Source: Pseudomonadota bacterium (GTDB taxonomy: Bacteria; Pseudomonadota; Gammaproteobacteria; Xanthomonadales; Rhodanobacteraceae). From it: 64,000 nt of DNA. Below the pieces are notes generated by a model. It made no database searches, was not told the DNA's origin, and saw nothing but the letters and a program-made list of their open reading frames with translations. Both the position numbers and the translations under genes were made by a program. How positions within the stretch are numbered: the stretch's first letter is position 1; each line of letters starts with the position of its first letter. The DNA is taken from contig JAFEFQ010000252.1 of NCBI GenBank assembly GCA_018240505.1, positions 1 to 64,000 of the forward strand, given 5' to 3'. Of the stretch, positions 1-8,408 are shown piece by piece.

Positions 1-312
1 GGATGCGCGAGTTCGCGCCGGCCCGCCGGTGCCGAGAAGCGCAGGGCACTTTCGCACAGCGAAAGTGCGGTGTCGGGGGCGGCGTCTTTTGCTTACTTTT
101 CTTCGCTGCTGAAGAAAAGTAAGCCGCTCGCCGCAGACGAGTGGAAGCTCTTGCTCCTGAACACCAAAGCAAAACCAATTCCCGCCTCTGCGGGCGTGAC
201 GAGCAAGAGCGGGCCATTCGCTGCGCGAATGCTCGCGCAGGCATCCTGCCTGCGCAGTCCGGCATTCCCGGCCGGGATGACAGCAAAGCAAAGCGCGACG
301 AATCGCGCGTGG
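1..312. other. Intergenic, repeat-rich edge; no gene seen
   Basis: No convincing coding frame is present before the fimX stop codon. The stretch holds two hairpin-forming palindromes (46-68, a perfect 10-bp stem with a 3-nt loop, and 91-124, described separately). Downstream of them is low-information sequence with short self-complementary words around CATTCCCGGCCGGGATG. This composition is typical of dispersed intergenic repeats in Xanthomonadales. It lies downstream of fimX on the minus strand. Confidence 0.6.
91..124. repeat. Perfect 14-bp inverted repeat with 6-nt loop
   Basis: The arm GCTTACTTTTCTTC (91-104) is exactly complementary to GAAGAAAAGTAAGC (111-124) around the loop GCTGCT. 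Both arms are A/T-rich compared with the surroundings and there is no flanking T-tract that would make it a classical terminator. It is probably a dispersed palindromic repeat lying about 190 bp past the end of fimX. Confidence 0.7.
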
Positions 313-2373
313 CTACGCCGCGCTGAGTATCTTTTCCGGCTCGTTGAGATAGTTGCCCTGGACGAAGTTCACCCCGCAGGTGAACAGGATCGACATGCTG
401 GCCGCGTTCTCGACTTGCTCGGCGATGACGATCTTGCCGGCCTGGTGTGCCTGGTGGCAGAACTGGCGGATGAACTCCTGGTGTTCCTTGTCCTTCGGCA
501 GGTCTTGCATGTAGCTGCGGTCGATCTTCAGGTAGTTCGCGTCGATGTGCTTGAGCAACTGGAACGAGTTGACGCCGGCGCCGAATTGCTCGAGGGCGAA
601 ACCGCAATGCAGCTGGCTGAGGCCGTTGACGAACGTGCGTGCGGCCTTGAGTTGGGTGACAACCTTGCTCTCCGGCACCTCGAACACGAGTGCGTCGCCG
701 CGCACGCGAGCGTTCTTCAGCTGCTGTGCGATCCACGGCAACAGGGTTTCGTCGGCCATCGACGGAGCGGTGAGTTTGACGAAAAACGTCGTGTGCCGGC
801 CGGCTTTCTCGCGTTCGGCCAGCGTGGTGATCGCGCTCGCGATGACGATGCGGTCGATTGTCGGCATCAAACCCGCATCTTCGGCCACCGGCAAGAAGAC
901 GGATGGCATCACCTCGCCCTTGTCGTCGACAAGCCGGGCAAGAATTTCGTAGAACTCGCCCTCGACGCCGTGCAGGTTGATGATCGGCTGGCTGTACAGC
1001 GAAAAACGATTGTGCTTGACCGCCTGCTCGACGCGCTCGCGCAGCTGCTGCGCTTCGGCGAGCATTGCCGCATCGCGCAAGCCCGGATCATGGATCGTGA
1101 CCTGGTTGCCGCCGCGCTGCTGCAGTTCGCGCAAATCGGCCCCGGCCTGGTTCAGCACCGCCTGGACGTTCGCGTTCTTCTCGCCGATCAGCACGCCGGA
1201 GATGCTGACGAAGAGGCTGACATTCTGCTTGCCGATGTCGAAGTCGTGTTCGGCGAAGGCGCTGCACAGCTTTTGCGCCAGTTCGGTGGCGGCGCCGATC
1301 GGCAAGGCGGAGCTGAGCACGCCGAAGGTCTGGTCGCCGAAACGGAATGCGACGTGCTCGACCGATTCGAGATTGCGGCGCAGCAGGTTGGCCATGTCGC
1401 CGAGCAACAGGTCGGTGTTGCCCAAGCCGATTTCGTCGAGATGCGCGCGGAAGTTGTCTGCTTCGAGCAGCAGCAGGATCTGGTTCGGCGCGCCGGTCGC
1501 GGCGGCGGCGACCATGCGCTCGAGTTCGGCCAGGCCGTGCTGGCGGTTGTACAGATCGGTGATCAGATCCTTGGTGCGCAGCGTGTCGATCTGGCGCGCG
1601 AGTTCGGGATTCGCCTGCGGTTGGCGCAGCACGATCTGCTGGCATGGCTCCCCGGCGACACTGGCAGGCGCGAATTCCATCACCGTGTCGAACGTGCCGC
1701 CGTCGGCGCGCCGTACCTTGATTGGCAGGTTCGCCGGTGGCTTCTCGCCGCGCGAGAGGTCCTTGAGCAGCGTCTTGAAATCGTTCGTTGCCTCGGGAGC
1801 GATGAGGTCGAGGATCGATGCGCCCTGCAGTTCCTCGAAATTCGCGTAGCCGAAGGCCTCGAGCCAGGCCTGGTTCGCGCGGACGTGCGCGCCCTCGTGC
1901 ACATAGGCTATCGGGTCGCGCGCGGACTCGAGCAGCGAATCGCAGCGGCGTTCCGACTCCGCCAGGCTCGCCTCGAGGCGACGCACGCTGCGACGCTGGT
2001 GGAGATTGTCGAACTCGCGCTGGATCACGGCGACGAGCAGATCGCCGAAATCGCGAGCCGCCGCGGCCACGACTCCGCCGCGAAACGCCTCGGTGACGGT
2101 CTCGCCGCTGATGTTTTCCAGGATCGCCACCACGGCGATGTCCTTGCCACCGCGGTTGGCCGCGGCGACGACCTCGCCGAGTTCGACCGCGGACCCGGCC
2201 AGGATGAGGTCGGGCGTCTGCGCCTGCAGTTGTGCTTCGAGTTCATCCGCATCGCGTGCCTGCGTCGCACGTACGGCAATGCCTGCATTGCGCAGAATGC
2301 TGGTCAGGCGCTCGGCGTCTTCGACCGAATTCTCGGCAAGCAGAAGTTTTATCACGTCGGTTGTTTTGCTCAT
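313..2373 (-). CDS. fimX: FimX-like degenerate REC-PAS-GGDEF-EAL protein
   Basis: The 686-residue product has the length and layout of FimX, the c-di-GMP-responsive regulator of type IV pilus assembly. Residues about 1-125 are receiver-like, but the phospho-acceptor position reads DLILAGSA, so phosphorylation is unlikely. A PAS domain follows (about 140-260), then a GGDEF domain whose signature is eroded to RFGDQTF. The last part is an EAL domain in which EAL reads EIL, the DDFGTG loop reads EQFGAGVNS and the EGVE motif reads EQVEN. Both enzyme halves therefore look inactive, and the EAL half is probably a c-di-GMP receptor, as known for Xanthomonas and Pseudomonas FimX. The start at 2373 is supported by the receiver-like N terminus, although no clear Shine-Dalgarno precedes it. 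epmB lies 74 bp upstream on the same strand. Confidence 0.85.
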   Translation of the reverse strand: MSKTTDVIKLLLAENSVEDAERLTSILRNAGIAVRATQARDADELEAQLQAQTPDLILAGSAVELGEVVAAANRGGKDIAVVAILENISGETVTEAFRGGVVAAAARDFGDLLVAVIQREFDNLHQRRSVRRLEASLAESERRCDSLLESARDPIAYVHEGAHVRANQAWLEAFGYANFEELQGASILDLIAPEATNDFKTLLKDLSRGEKPPANLPIKVRRADGGTFDTVMEFAPASVAGEPCQQIVLRQPQANPELARQIDTLRTKDLITDLYNRQHGLAELERMVAAAATGAPNQILLLLEADNFRAHLDEIGLGNTDLLLGDMANLLRRNLESVEHVAFRFGDQTFGVLSSALPIGAATELAQKLCSAFAEHDFDIGKQNVSLFVSISGVLIGEKNANVQAVLNQAGADLRELQQRGGNQVTIHDPGLRDAAMLAEAQQLRERVEQAVKHNRFSLYSQPIINLHGVEGEFYEILARLVDDKGEVMPSVFLPVAEDAGLMPTIDRIVIASAITTLAEREKAGRHTTFFVKLTAPSMADETLLPWIAQQLKNARVRGDALVFEVPESKVVTQLKAARTFVNGLSQLHCGFALEQFGAGVNSFQLLKHIDANYLKIDRSYMQDLPKDKEHQEFIRQFCHQAHQAGKIVIAEQVENAASMSILFTCGVNFVQGNYLNEPEKILSAA

Positions 2374-2447
2374 GGGGGCGACGAGGCTTGCGTCGGCGGC
2401 ATTGGCGAAGTTGGCGTTTTACTCGATTCGCCCCGCGCGCGCCAGCA

Positions 2448-3512
2448 TCACAGCGGAACCTTGTGCGCCTCGTGTGCAATCTCGCGCACGAGTCTGGGCA
2501 CGAGATAGCCCGGCAGCCGCACGCGCAAAGTGTCGACCAGCGCACAGGCCGCGTCGTCGTCCACGGCGAAATGCGCCGCGCCGGCGACGCGGTCGAGCTG
2601 GTGCAGGTAGTAGGGCAGCACGCCGCAGTCGAACAGACGCTTGGACAGGGCGGCCAGTGCGTCGGCGCTGTCGTTGATCGCGCGCAGCAGCACGCTCTGG
2701 TTGAGCAGGGTCGCCCCAGCCTCGCGCAGGAGCGCGCAGGCGGCCGCGACGGAGGCGTCGAGCTCGTTGGCGTGGTTGGCGTGCAGCACGATCGCGACCG
2801 GCCACCGCAGGCCGCGCAGCCAGGCGGTGAACTCCGCGTCGATGCGCTCGGGCAGCACGATCGGCAGGCGCGTGTGGATGCGCAGGCGGCGGATATGCGC
2901 CACGTCCGCCAGCGCCCGCGTCAGCTCGGCCAGCTTTGCCGTCGACAGCGACAGCGGATCGCCGCCGGAGAGGATCACTTCCTCGATCGAGGTGTCGGCG
3001 CGCAGATGTTCGATGGCCTCGTGCCAACGGTTGGCCGCGGCCGTTTCCTCGCCGTACGGGAAATGCCGGCGGAAACAATAGCGGCAATTCACCGCGCAGG
3101 AACCGGTCGCGACCAGCAGCGCGCGCCCGTGGTATTTGTGCAGCACGCCCCTGGCCGTGCGCGCCTCCAGGTCGCCGACCGCGTCGAGGCCGAATCCCGG
3201 CACGGCTTCGAGCTCCGCGGCCTGCGGCAACACCTGCAGCAGCAGCGGGTCGCGCGCATCGCCCGCGCGCATGCGCGCGACGAAGCTGCGCGGCACACGC
3301 AGGGCGAAGCCGGTGTCGAGACGCGGCAGGATGTTTTCAGCCAGATCTTGCAGGCCGACCAGCGCGAGCAATTCGCGCGGATCGGTCACGGCTTCGCGCC
3401 ACAGGCGTCGCCAATCCTGGTTTTGCGCATCCCGGGTTCCCGGCCCCGGGTCCCGGCCGGCATGCGCAGCCGGCATGTTCCCGGTTACAATTGCGGCTTC
3501 AATTTTTCCCAT
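2448..3512 (-). CDS. epmB: EF-P beta-lysylation protein EpmB (lysine 2,3-aminomutase family)
   Basis: EpmB is a radical-SAM, PLP-dependent enzyme that converts L-alpha-lysine to (R)-beta-lysine for attachment to elongation factor P. The radical-SAM cluster motif is visible as CAVNCRYCFRRHF (CxxxCxxC), and the KamA-family segment SGGDPLSL follows. I chose the ATG at 3512 (MGKIEAAIV). The frame stays open to 3623, but the extra residues there are Arg/Ser-rich and fall inside the efp leader. An alternative ATG is at 3476. The gene is divergent from efp, its substrate, which is a common arrangement. EpmA, which ligates the beta-lysine, is not in this window. Confidence 0.9.
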   Translation of the reverse strand: MGKIEAAIVTGNMPAAHAGRDPGPGTRDAQNQDWRRLWREAVTDPRELLALVGLQDLAENILPRLDTGFALRVPRSFVARMRAGDARDPLLLQVLPQAAELEAVPGFGLDAVGDLEARTARGVLHKYHGRALLVATGSCAVNCRYCFRRHFPYGEETAAANRWHEAIEHLRADTSIEEVILSGGDPLSLSTAKLAELTRALADVAHIRRLRIHTRLPIVLPERIDAEFTAWLRGLRWPVAIVLHANHANELDASVAAACALLREAGATLLNQSVLLRAINDSADALAALSKRLFDCGVLPYYLHQLDRVAGAAHFAVDDDAACALVDTLRVRLPGYLVPRLVREIAHEAHKVPL

Positions 3513-3556
3513 ATCCCTTAATTTTAGCCGCAATCGACCGCGGCTCGTCGCAATTG

Positions 3557-3698
3557 GAGCCGCTGAGCAACCGTAGCGAGCGAAGAAAATTTGCGCGTCG
3601 CCGGAGCGCAGGAACCGGAGCATACAAACAGTATGTGAGGATTCCGAGCACCTCCGGCGCGCAAATTATCGAGCGCAGTAGGTTAATCAGCGGTTCGA
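3557..3698 (+). promoter_or_regulatory. Long imperfect inverted repeat in the efp leader
   Basis: The whole region between the epmB start and the efp Shine-Dalgarno folds on itself around a single centre at about 3628. The inner stem CATAC/GTATG (3621-3625, 3631-3635) closes a 5-nt AAACA loop. CCGGAG pairs with CTCCGG (3601-3606, 3652-3657), AATTTGCGCG with CGCGCAAATT (3588-3597, 3658-3667), and GAGCCGCTGA with TCAGCGGTTC (3557-3566, 3688-3697, one G-T). The remaining positions pair partly. The element ends a few bases before the efp ribosome-binding site, so it could be a cis-acting leader RNA, a DNA cruciform site or an inserted palindromic element. Which of these it is cannot be decided from the sequence. 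Confidence 0.6.
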
Positions 3699-3714
3699 CA
3701 ACGGAGCTTAGAAG

Positions 3715-4281
3715 ATGGCCAGCTATGGCATGAACGACGTCAAGAACGGCATGAAGATCATCGTGGACGGCTATCCGTGCTCGATCGTCGACACCGAATA
3801 CGTGAAGCCGGGCAAGGGCCAGGCGTTCACGCGCGTGAAATACCGCAACATCAAGACCGGCCGCGTCGTCGAGCTGACGATGAAGTCGACCGATTCGCTC
3901 GAACCGGCCGACGTGCTCGATCAGGACATGGAATACCTCTACAGCGACGGCGAGTTCTGGCATTTCATGCATCCCGACACGCACGAGCAGATCGCGGCGG
4001 ACAAGTCGGCGATGGTCGATGCCGAGAAATGGCTCAAGGGCAACGAGGTCTGCATCGTCACGCTGTGGAACGGCGCGCCGCTGACCGTGTCGCCGCCGAA
4101 CTTCGTCGAACTCGCCATCGTCGAGACCGACCCGGGCGTGAAGGGCGACACCGCGGGATCGGGCGGCAAGCCGGCCAAGCTCGAAACCGGCGCGACCGTG
4201 CGCGTGCCGTTGTTCGTGCCGAACGGCGAGGTGATCCGCGTCGATACGCGCACGGGCGAGTACGTCGGACGGGTGAAATGA
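3715..4281 (+). CDS. efp: Translation elongation factor P
   Basis: EF-P enters the ribosomal E site and promotes peptide-bond formation at polyproline stretches. The 188-residue product has the usual length and the N-terminal KOW-like domain with the loop KPGKGQAF. Lys34 in that loop is the residue that receives (R)-beta-lysine in E. coli-type EF-P, consistent with the divergent epmB. Two OB-fold domains follow, ending in the conserved [13 protein letters not shown]. The start is preceded by GGAG at 3703-3706, eight bases from the ATG. The long inverted repeat at 3557-3698 sits immediately upstream. Confidence 0.97.
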   Translation: MASYGMNDVKNGMKIIVDGYPCSIVDTEYVKPGKGQAFTRVKYRNIKTGRVVELTMKSTDSLEPADVLDQDMEYLYSDGEFWHFMHPDTHEQIAADKSAMVDAEKWLKGNEVCIVTLWNGAPLTVSPPNFVELAIVETDPGVKGDTAGSGGKPAKLETGATVRVPLFVPNGEVIRVDTRTGEYVGRVK

Positions 4282-4300
4282 CGCGGGGCCGAGGGCGAAG

Positions 4301-4348
4301 GGCTGAGGGCTGAAAAGCGTCTCAACCCTCAACCCTCAGCCCTCAGCC
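4301..4348 (+). repeat. Palindromic CTCAGCC repeat abutting the mtaD start codon
   Basis: GGCTGAGGGCTGA (4301-4313) is exactly complementary to TCAGCCCTCAGCC (4336-4348), giving a 13-bp stem with a 22-nt loop that itself carries two CAACCCT units. The stem ends two bases before the mtaD ATG and leaves no room for a Shine-Dalgarno. A related tract of CCTCAG units lies in front of the response-regulator gene at 62254-62279. Confidence 0.7.
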
Positions 4349-4350
4349 TT

Positions 4351-5670
4351 ATGAAAGCAATCGATCAGGTCCTCGAAGCGCGCTGGGTCATCCCCGTCGA
4401 ACCGCACAGCGTCGTGCTCGACCACCACGCCGTCGCGCTCGCCGGCGACACGATCGCCGACGTGCTGCCGATCGAGGTCGCGCGCGCAAAATATCCGGAC
4501 GCTGCCCGTGTCGAATTGAACGAGCATGCGCTGATCCCCGGCCTGGTCAACGCGCACACGCACAACCCGATGGTGCTGATGCGCGGCCTCGCCGACGACC
4601 TGCCGCTGATGACTTGGCTCAACGAGCACATCTGGCCCGCCGAAGGGCGCGTGATGGGGCCGGAGTTCGTGCGCGACGGCATCGAGCTCGCGATCGCCGA
4701 GATGTTGCGCGGCGGCACCACCTGCTGCAACGAGAACTATCTGTTCCCCGACGCGCAGGCGGCCACGTATCTGAAGCATGGGTTTCGCGCCGTCGTCGGC
4801 CTGCCGTTCATCGAATTTCCGACCGCGTGGGCGAAGAGCCGCGACGAGTACTTCGACAAGAACCTCGCCGTGCACGACGAATTGCGCGGCGAGTCGCTCG
4901 TGACGACGACGCTCGCCCCGCACGCGCCGTACACGGTAGCGAACGAGACCTTCGAGCGCATTCGTTTGATGTCCGACCAGCTCGACCTGCCCGTGCACCT
5001 GCACCTGCACGAGACCGCGCACGAGGTCGAGGACGGCAAGCGCGACCATGGCATGCGCCCGATCGCGCGCATGCACACGCTCGGCCTGGTCAACGATCAT
5101 CTGATCGCGATCCACATGACCCAGTTGACCGACGCCGAGATCGCGCAGATGGCCGAGGCCGGCGCGTCGGTGGCGCACTGCCCCGAATCCAACCTCAAGC
5201 TCGCCAGCGGCTTCTGCCCGGCGGAAAAACTGCGTCGCGCCGGCGTCAACCTCGCGATCGGAACCGACGGTGCGGCGAGCAACAACGACCTCGACATGTT
5301 CGGTGAAATGCGCACCGCGGCGATCCTTGCCAAGGCCGTGGCCGGCGACGCGAGCGCGTTCGACGCGATGTTCGCGTTGCAGGCGGCGACGCTCAACGGC
5401 GCGCGCGCGCTGGGCCTCGCCGAGCGCATCGGCTCGATCGTGCCCGGCAAGCAGGCCGATCTCGCCGCCGTGCGCCTCGACGCGATCGAGACGCAGCCGA
5501 TCTACCACGTCGCCTCGCAACTGGTCTATGCGACCGGCCGCCAGCAGGTCAGCGACGTGTGGATCGCCGGCAGGCGCAAGCTCGCCGACCGCGCGCTTGT
5601 CGGCATGGATCTCGCCGCGCTGCGCGCCAAGGCGCGCGAGTGGCATGAGCGCATTGCGTTTGCGCAGTAA
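4351..5670 (+). CDS. mtaD: 5-methylthioadenosine / S-adenosylhomocysteine deaminase (TRZ/ATZ amidohydrolase)
   Basis: The 439-residue protein is a metal-dependent amidohydrolase. The first metal motif is HTHNP (VNAHTHNPMVLMRG), later ligands are in HLHLHETAHE and AIHMTQL, and the catalytic Asp is in GTDGAASNND. The N terminus EARWVIPVEP matches the MtaD family, which deaminates methylthioadenosine and S-adenosylhomocysteine in methionine salvage. The order mtaD-ubiG-phosphatase is also found in Pseudomonas. The start lies directly behind a palindromic repeat without a visible Shine-Dalgarno, but the conserved N terminus supports it. ubiG begins 9 bp downstream. Confidence 0.88.
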   Translation: MKAIDQVLEARWVIPVEPHSVVLDHHAVALAGDTIADVLPIEVARAKYPDAARVELNEHALIPGLVNAHTHNPMVLMRGLADDLPLMTWLNEHIWPAEGRVMGPEFVRDGIELAIAEMLRGGTTCCNENYLFPDAQAATYLKHGFRAVVGLPFIEFPTAWAKSRDEYFDKNLAVHDELRGESLVTTTLAPHAPYTVANETFERIRLMSDQLDLPVHLHLHETAHEVEDGKRDHGMRPIARMHTLGLVNDHLIAIHMTQLTDAEIAQMAEAGASVAHCPESNLKLASGFCPAEKLRRAGVNLAIGTDGAASNNDLDMFGEMRTAAILAKAVAGDASAFDAMFALQAATLNGARALGLAERIGSIVPGKQADLAAVRLDAIETQPIYHVASQLVYATGRQQVSDVWIAGRRKLADRALVGMDLAALRAKAREWHERIAFAQ

Positions 5671-5679
5671 AATCGCCTT

Positions 5680-6384
5680 ATGAGCACGACCAACGTCAAC
5701 CCCGCCGAAACCGGAAAATTCGACAAGCTCGCCGCTTCGTGGTGGGACCCGCAAGGCGAGTCGCGTCCGCTGCACGATCTCAATCCGGTGCGCCTGAACT
5801 ACGTCGCCGAGCGCGTCGCGCTCAAGGGCGCGCGCGTGCTCGACGTCGGCTGCGGTGGTGGCCTCCTGAGCGAAGCGCTGGCCGCGGCCGGCGCACAGGT
5901 GACCGGCATCGATCTCGCGCCACGCGTGCTCGACGTGGCGCGCCTGCACCTGCATGAATCGAACCTGCAGGTCGACTACCGCGAGATCAGCGTCGAGGCG
6001 CTGGCACAGGAATCGCCCGGCGCGTTCGATGCGATCACCTGCATGGAAATGCTCGAACACGTGCCCGACCCGGGCAGCGTGATCGCGGCCTGCGCGACGC
6101 TGCTCAAACCGGGTGGCCGCCTGTTCCTGTCCACGCTCAACCGCACGCCGCTTGCGTTCGGCGTGGCGATCGCCGGCGCAGAGTACGCGCTGAACCTGTT
6201 GCCGCGCGGCACGCATCACTACGCGCAGTTTATCCGTCCGTCCGAGGTGGCAACGGCACTTCGCGACGCCGGGCTCGAACTGGAAGACTTGAGCGGGCTG
6301 GCCTACAACCCGTTGTCGCGGCGCGCGTGGATCGTCAAGAACACGCAGGTCAACTATCTCGCCTGCGCGGTGAAGCCTGCTTGA
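5680..6384 (+). CDS. ubiG: Bifunctional ubiquinone O-methyltransferase UbiG
   Basis: UbiG performs both O-methylation steps of ubiquinone synthesis. The 234-residue product begins with the family signature [20 protein letters not shown]. The SAM-binding motif I is [16 protein letters not shown], followed by the acidic residue in GIDLAP and the conserved [12 protein letters not shown]. The length is normal for the family. The stop codon overlaps the TTG start of the next gene (TTGA), which suggests translational coupling. Confidence 0.96.
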   Translation: MSTTNVNPAETGKFDKLAASWWDPQGESRPLHDLNPVRLNYVAERVALKGARVLDVGCGGGLLSEALAAAGAQVTGIDLAPRVLDVARLHLHESNLQVDYREISVEALAQESPGAFDAITCMEMLEHVPDPGSVIAACATLLKPGGRLFLSTLNRTPLAFGVAIAGAEYALNLLPRGTHHYAQFIRPSEVATALRDAGLELEDLSGLAYNPLSRRAWIVKNTQVNYLACAVKPA

Positions 6385-7049
6385 AGCCAGACGGTCAATC
6401 CCTCTCCGCGGTTTTTTTTGACCTCGACGGCACGCTGATCGATTCCGCGCCCGACCTCATCGATGCGATGCGCCGCCTGCGCGCCGAACTCGGCGAGCCG
6501 GCGATCGCGATGGACAAGGTCGGCATGGTCGTCTCCAAGGGCGGGCGCGCGATGCTGCGCGCGGGCTTTCCCGGCATAGCCGAGGCTCGCATCGAGACCT
6601 TGCTGCCGCGCTATCTCGACCTGTACGCGCAGCAGATCGCGCGGCACACGCGCACGTTCGACGGCATCGACGCGGTGCTCGCGGATTTCGACGCGCGCCC
6701 GCTGCCCTGGGGCATCGTCACCAACAAGCCCGAGCGCCTCGCGCGCCGCGTCGTCGCCGAACTCGGCCTCGCCGCGCGCAGCGCCGCGCTGGTCGGTGGC
6801 GATACGCTGGCCAAACGCAAGCCCGATCCCGAGCCGCTGCTGCACGCGGCGCAATTGGCGAATGTCGATGCGACGCGCAGCGTCTACGTCGGCGACGATG
6901 CGCGCGACATCGAGGCCGGCCGCGCCGCCGGCATGCTTACCGTCGCGGCGGGCTGGGGCTATCTCGACGGCGAGGACCCGCGCGACTGGGGTGCGGATAT
7001 CGTGGTCGCGAAGCCGCGGGATCTGCTTGCCGCGCTCGGCCTGGATTGA
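6381..7049 (+). CDS. mupP: HAD-family phosphatase, MupP / phosphoglycolate phosphatase type
   Basis: This HAD hydrolase carries the nucleophile motif [14 protein letters not shown], motif II in GIVTNKPE, the Lys in KRKPDPEPL, and the acidic pair in [16 protein letters not shown]. The frame extends upstream into ubiG, but the TTG at 6381 overlapping the ubiG stop gives a 222-residue protein of normal family length. Beside ubiG in Pseudomonas, the equivalent gene is MupP, which dephosphorylates N-acetylmuramate 6-phosphate in peptidoglycan recycling. Phosphoglycolate phosphatase (Gph) is the alternative and sequence alone does not separate them. Confidence 0.85.
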   Translation: MKPDGQSLSAVFFDLDGTLIDSAPDLIDAMRRLRAELGEPAIAMDKVGMVVSKGGRAMLRAGFPGIAEARIETLLPRYLDLYAQQIARHTRTFDGIDAVLADFDARPLPWGIVTNKPERLARRVVAELGLAARSAALVGGDTLAKRKPDPEPLLHAAQLANVDATRSVYVGDDARDIEAGRAAGMLTVAAGWGYLDGEDPRDWGADIVVAKPRDLLAALGLD

Positions 7050-7072
7050 ACCCGGCCCGGATCGAACCCGCC

Positions 7073-7909
7073 ATGTCGGACGCCCAACACGGCGCCTTCG
7101 CCAGTTTCGAGGAGAAATGGCTGGCGGCGAATCCCGAGCAGGCCACCGTCGCGCTGTTCCTCGCGCCGGATGCGCGGCTGCGCGCATCCGCGTTCGGCAG
7201 CCTGGTCCACGAACTGGAACAGGCCGCGTTCGGCCTGGGCGAGGCGCATGTCGCCGAGGTGAAGATCCAGTGGTGGCGGCAGGAACTGCTCGCGGCCGCG
7301 TCCGGATCGCCGCGTCATCCGGTCAGCGCCGTGCTGTTCGCCGACCCGCGAACCGCGAAAGTGGACGCAACGGCGTGGATGGCGCTGGCCGACGGCGCGC
7401 TCGCGATGCGCCATGTCGGCGCCGCCTCCGATCTCGGCTCGCTGCTGGCCAGCCATTCGGCGCTGTACACGCCCGTTGCGCAGATCGAAACGGCGCTGTT
7501 CGACGCGCCGGCCGCGGCGATTCCGGCGACGGAGAGACTCTGGACGATTTCGCATCTGCTGCTCGCGTTGCGCCACCTGGCCGATGTGCCCGAACGCCTG
7601 CCCGTGCCGCTCGACCTGCTCGCGCGCCAGGAGCTGACGCGCGCCGCGCTCGCCGAATCGACACCGAAGCGCAGCGAATTGGTACGCGATTTTCTCGACC
7701 GGCTTGCAGATGCATCGAAGTCTGCGCTGACCGATGCGCCGCGCGCGTTGGTCGCACGCCGCGTGCGCGCGCGGCTCGACCTTGCGCTGATGCAAGACGC
7801 GGTGCGTGCCGACGATCCGCTGCGTGCCGTGATGGCGCAGCCCGGGGCGGCGCGCTGGAAGGCGTTGTGGTGGTCGTGGCGCGCGGCGCGTGCGGCGGCG
7901 CGCGGATGA
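7073..7909 (+). CDS. Squalene/phytoene synthase family-like protein
   Basis: The product (278 residues from the ATG at 7073) resembles the short NDUFAF6/phytoene-synthase-like family. It has an N-terminal helix with an ELEQA segment followed by VKIQWWRQELLA, the counterpart of the family's RLAWWREEL motif, and a later LPVPLDLLARQ. The aspartate-rich prenyl-diphosphate motifs of true squalene synthases are not obvious, so a catalytic role is doubtful. A TTG at 7046 overlapping the previous stop is an alternative start. The gene closes the mtaD-ubiG-mupP run, and its function is unknown. Confidence 0.6.
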   Translation: MSDAQHGAFASFEEKWLAANPEQATVALFLAPDARLRASAFGSLVHELEQAAFGLGEAHVAEVKIQWWRQELLAAASGSPRHPVSAVLFADPRTAKVDATAWMALADGALAMRHVGAASDLGSLLASHSALYTPVAQIETALFDAPAAAIPATERLWTISHLLLALRHLADVPERLPVPLDLLARQELTRAALAESTPKRSELVRDFLDRLADASKSALTDAPRALVARRVRARLDLALMQDAVRADDPLRAVMAQPGAARWKALWWSWRAARAAARG

Positions 7910-7919
7910 ATTCCGACGG

Positions 7920-8408
7920 TTACAGGAACCGGTGCATCACGTGGATGTCCACGAGCCCGCGTTGCGCATGGCGAAACGCCTTGGGCACCGTGCCGACGAT
8001 CCGGAAGCCGTGCTTCTGCCATAGGTTCACGGCGACTTCGTTCGTGCCGACGACGAAGTTGAACTGCATCGCGAGGAATCCCGCCGCGCGCGCGGTCGCC
8101 AGCGAATGCTCGCAAAGCTTGCCGGCCAGGCCTTGCCCGCGCGCGTGCGCCGCGACCATGTAGCCCGCATTGGCGACGTGGCTGCCGAGGCCAGGCTGGT
8201 TCGGCTTGAGCATGTAGCAACCCGCCGGCCGTCCGTCGATCAGCGCGACGAAGCAGCGCGTCGGCGCGCTCGTCCACAGCGCGCGCGCCTCCTCGAAACC
8301 CGTGTCGGGCGCGTAGCTGTAGGTGTCGCCCGCGGCGACGACCGCGTGGAAGATCGGCCAGACGAGATCGAATTGATCGGCACCGATTTCGCGGATTTCC
8401 AGACTCAT
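7920..8408 (-). CDS. GNAT-family N-acetyltransferase
   Basis: This 162-residue protein is a single GNAT domain. The acetyl-CoA pyrophosphate-binding motif A is visible as ARGQGLAGKLCEHS. Before it lies beta-strand sequence ending NAGYMVAA, and the closing part is AVNLWQKHGFRIVGTVPKAF. The substrate cannot be read from the sequence. Its ATG overlaps the stop of the M23 peptidase gene (ATGA at 8405-8408), so it is the last gene of the yidD-pyrC-M23-GNAT run. Confidence 0.85.
   Translation of the reverse strand: MSLEIREIGADQFDLVWPIFHAVVAAGDTYSYAPDTGFEEARALWTSAPTRCFVALIDGRPAGCYMLKPNQPGLGSHVANAGYMVAAHARGQGLAGKLCEHSLATARAAGFLAMQFNFVVGTNEVAVNLWQKHGFRIVGTVPKAFRHAQRGLVDIHVMHRFL

Noticed and set aside
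70..2508. 812-codon plus-strand frame opposite fimX
   Set aside because: Its composition is antisense-like and it has no recognisable domain, while the minus-strand frame is a complete FimX.
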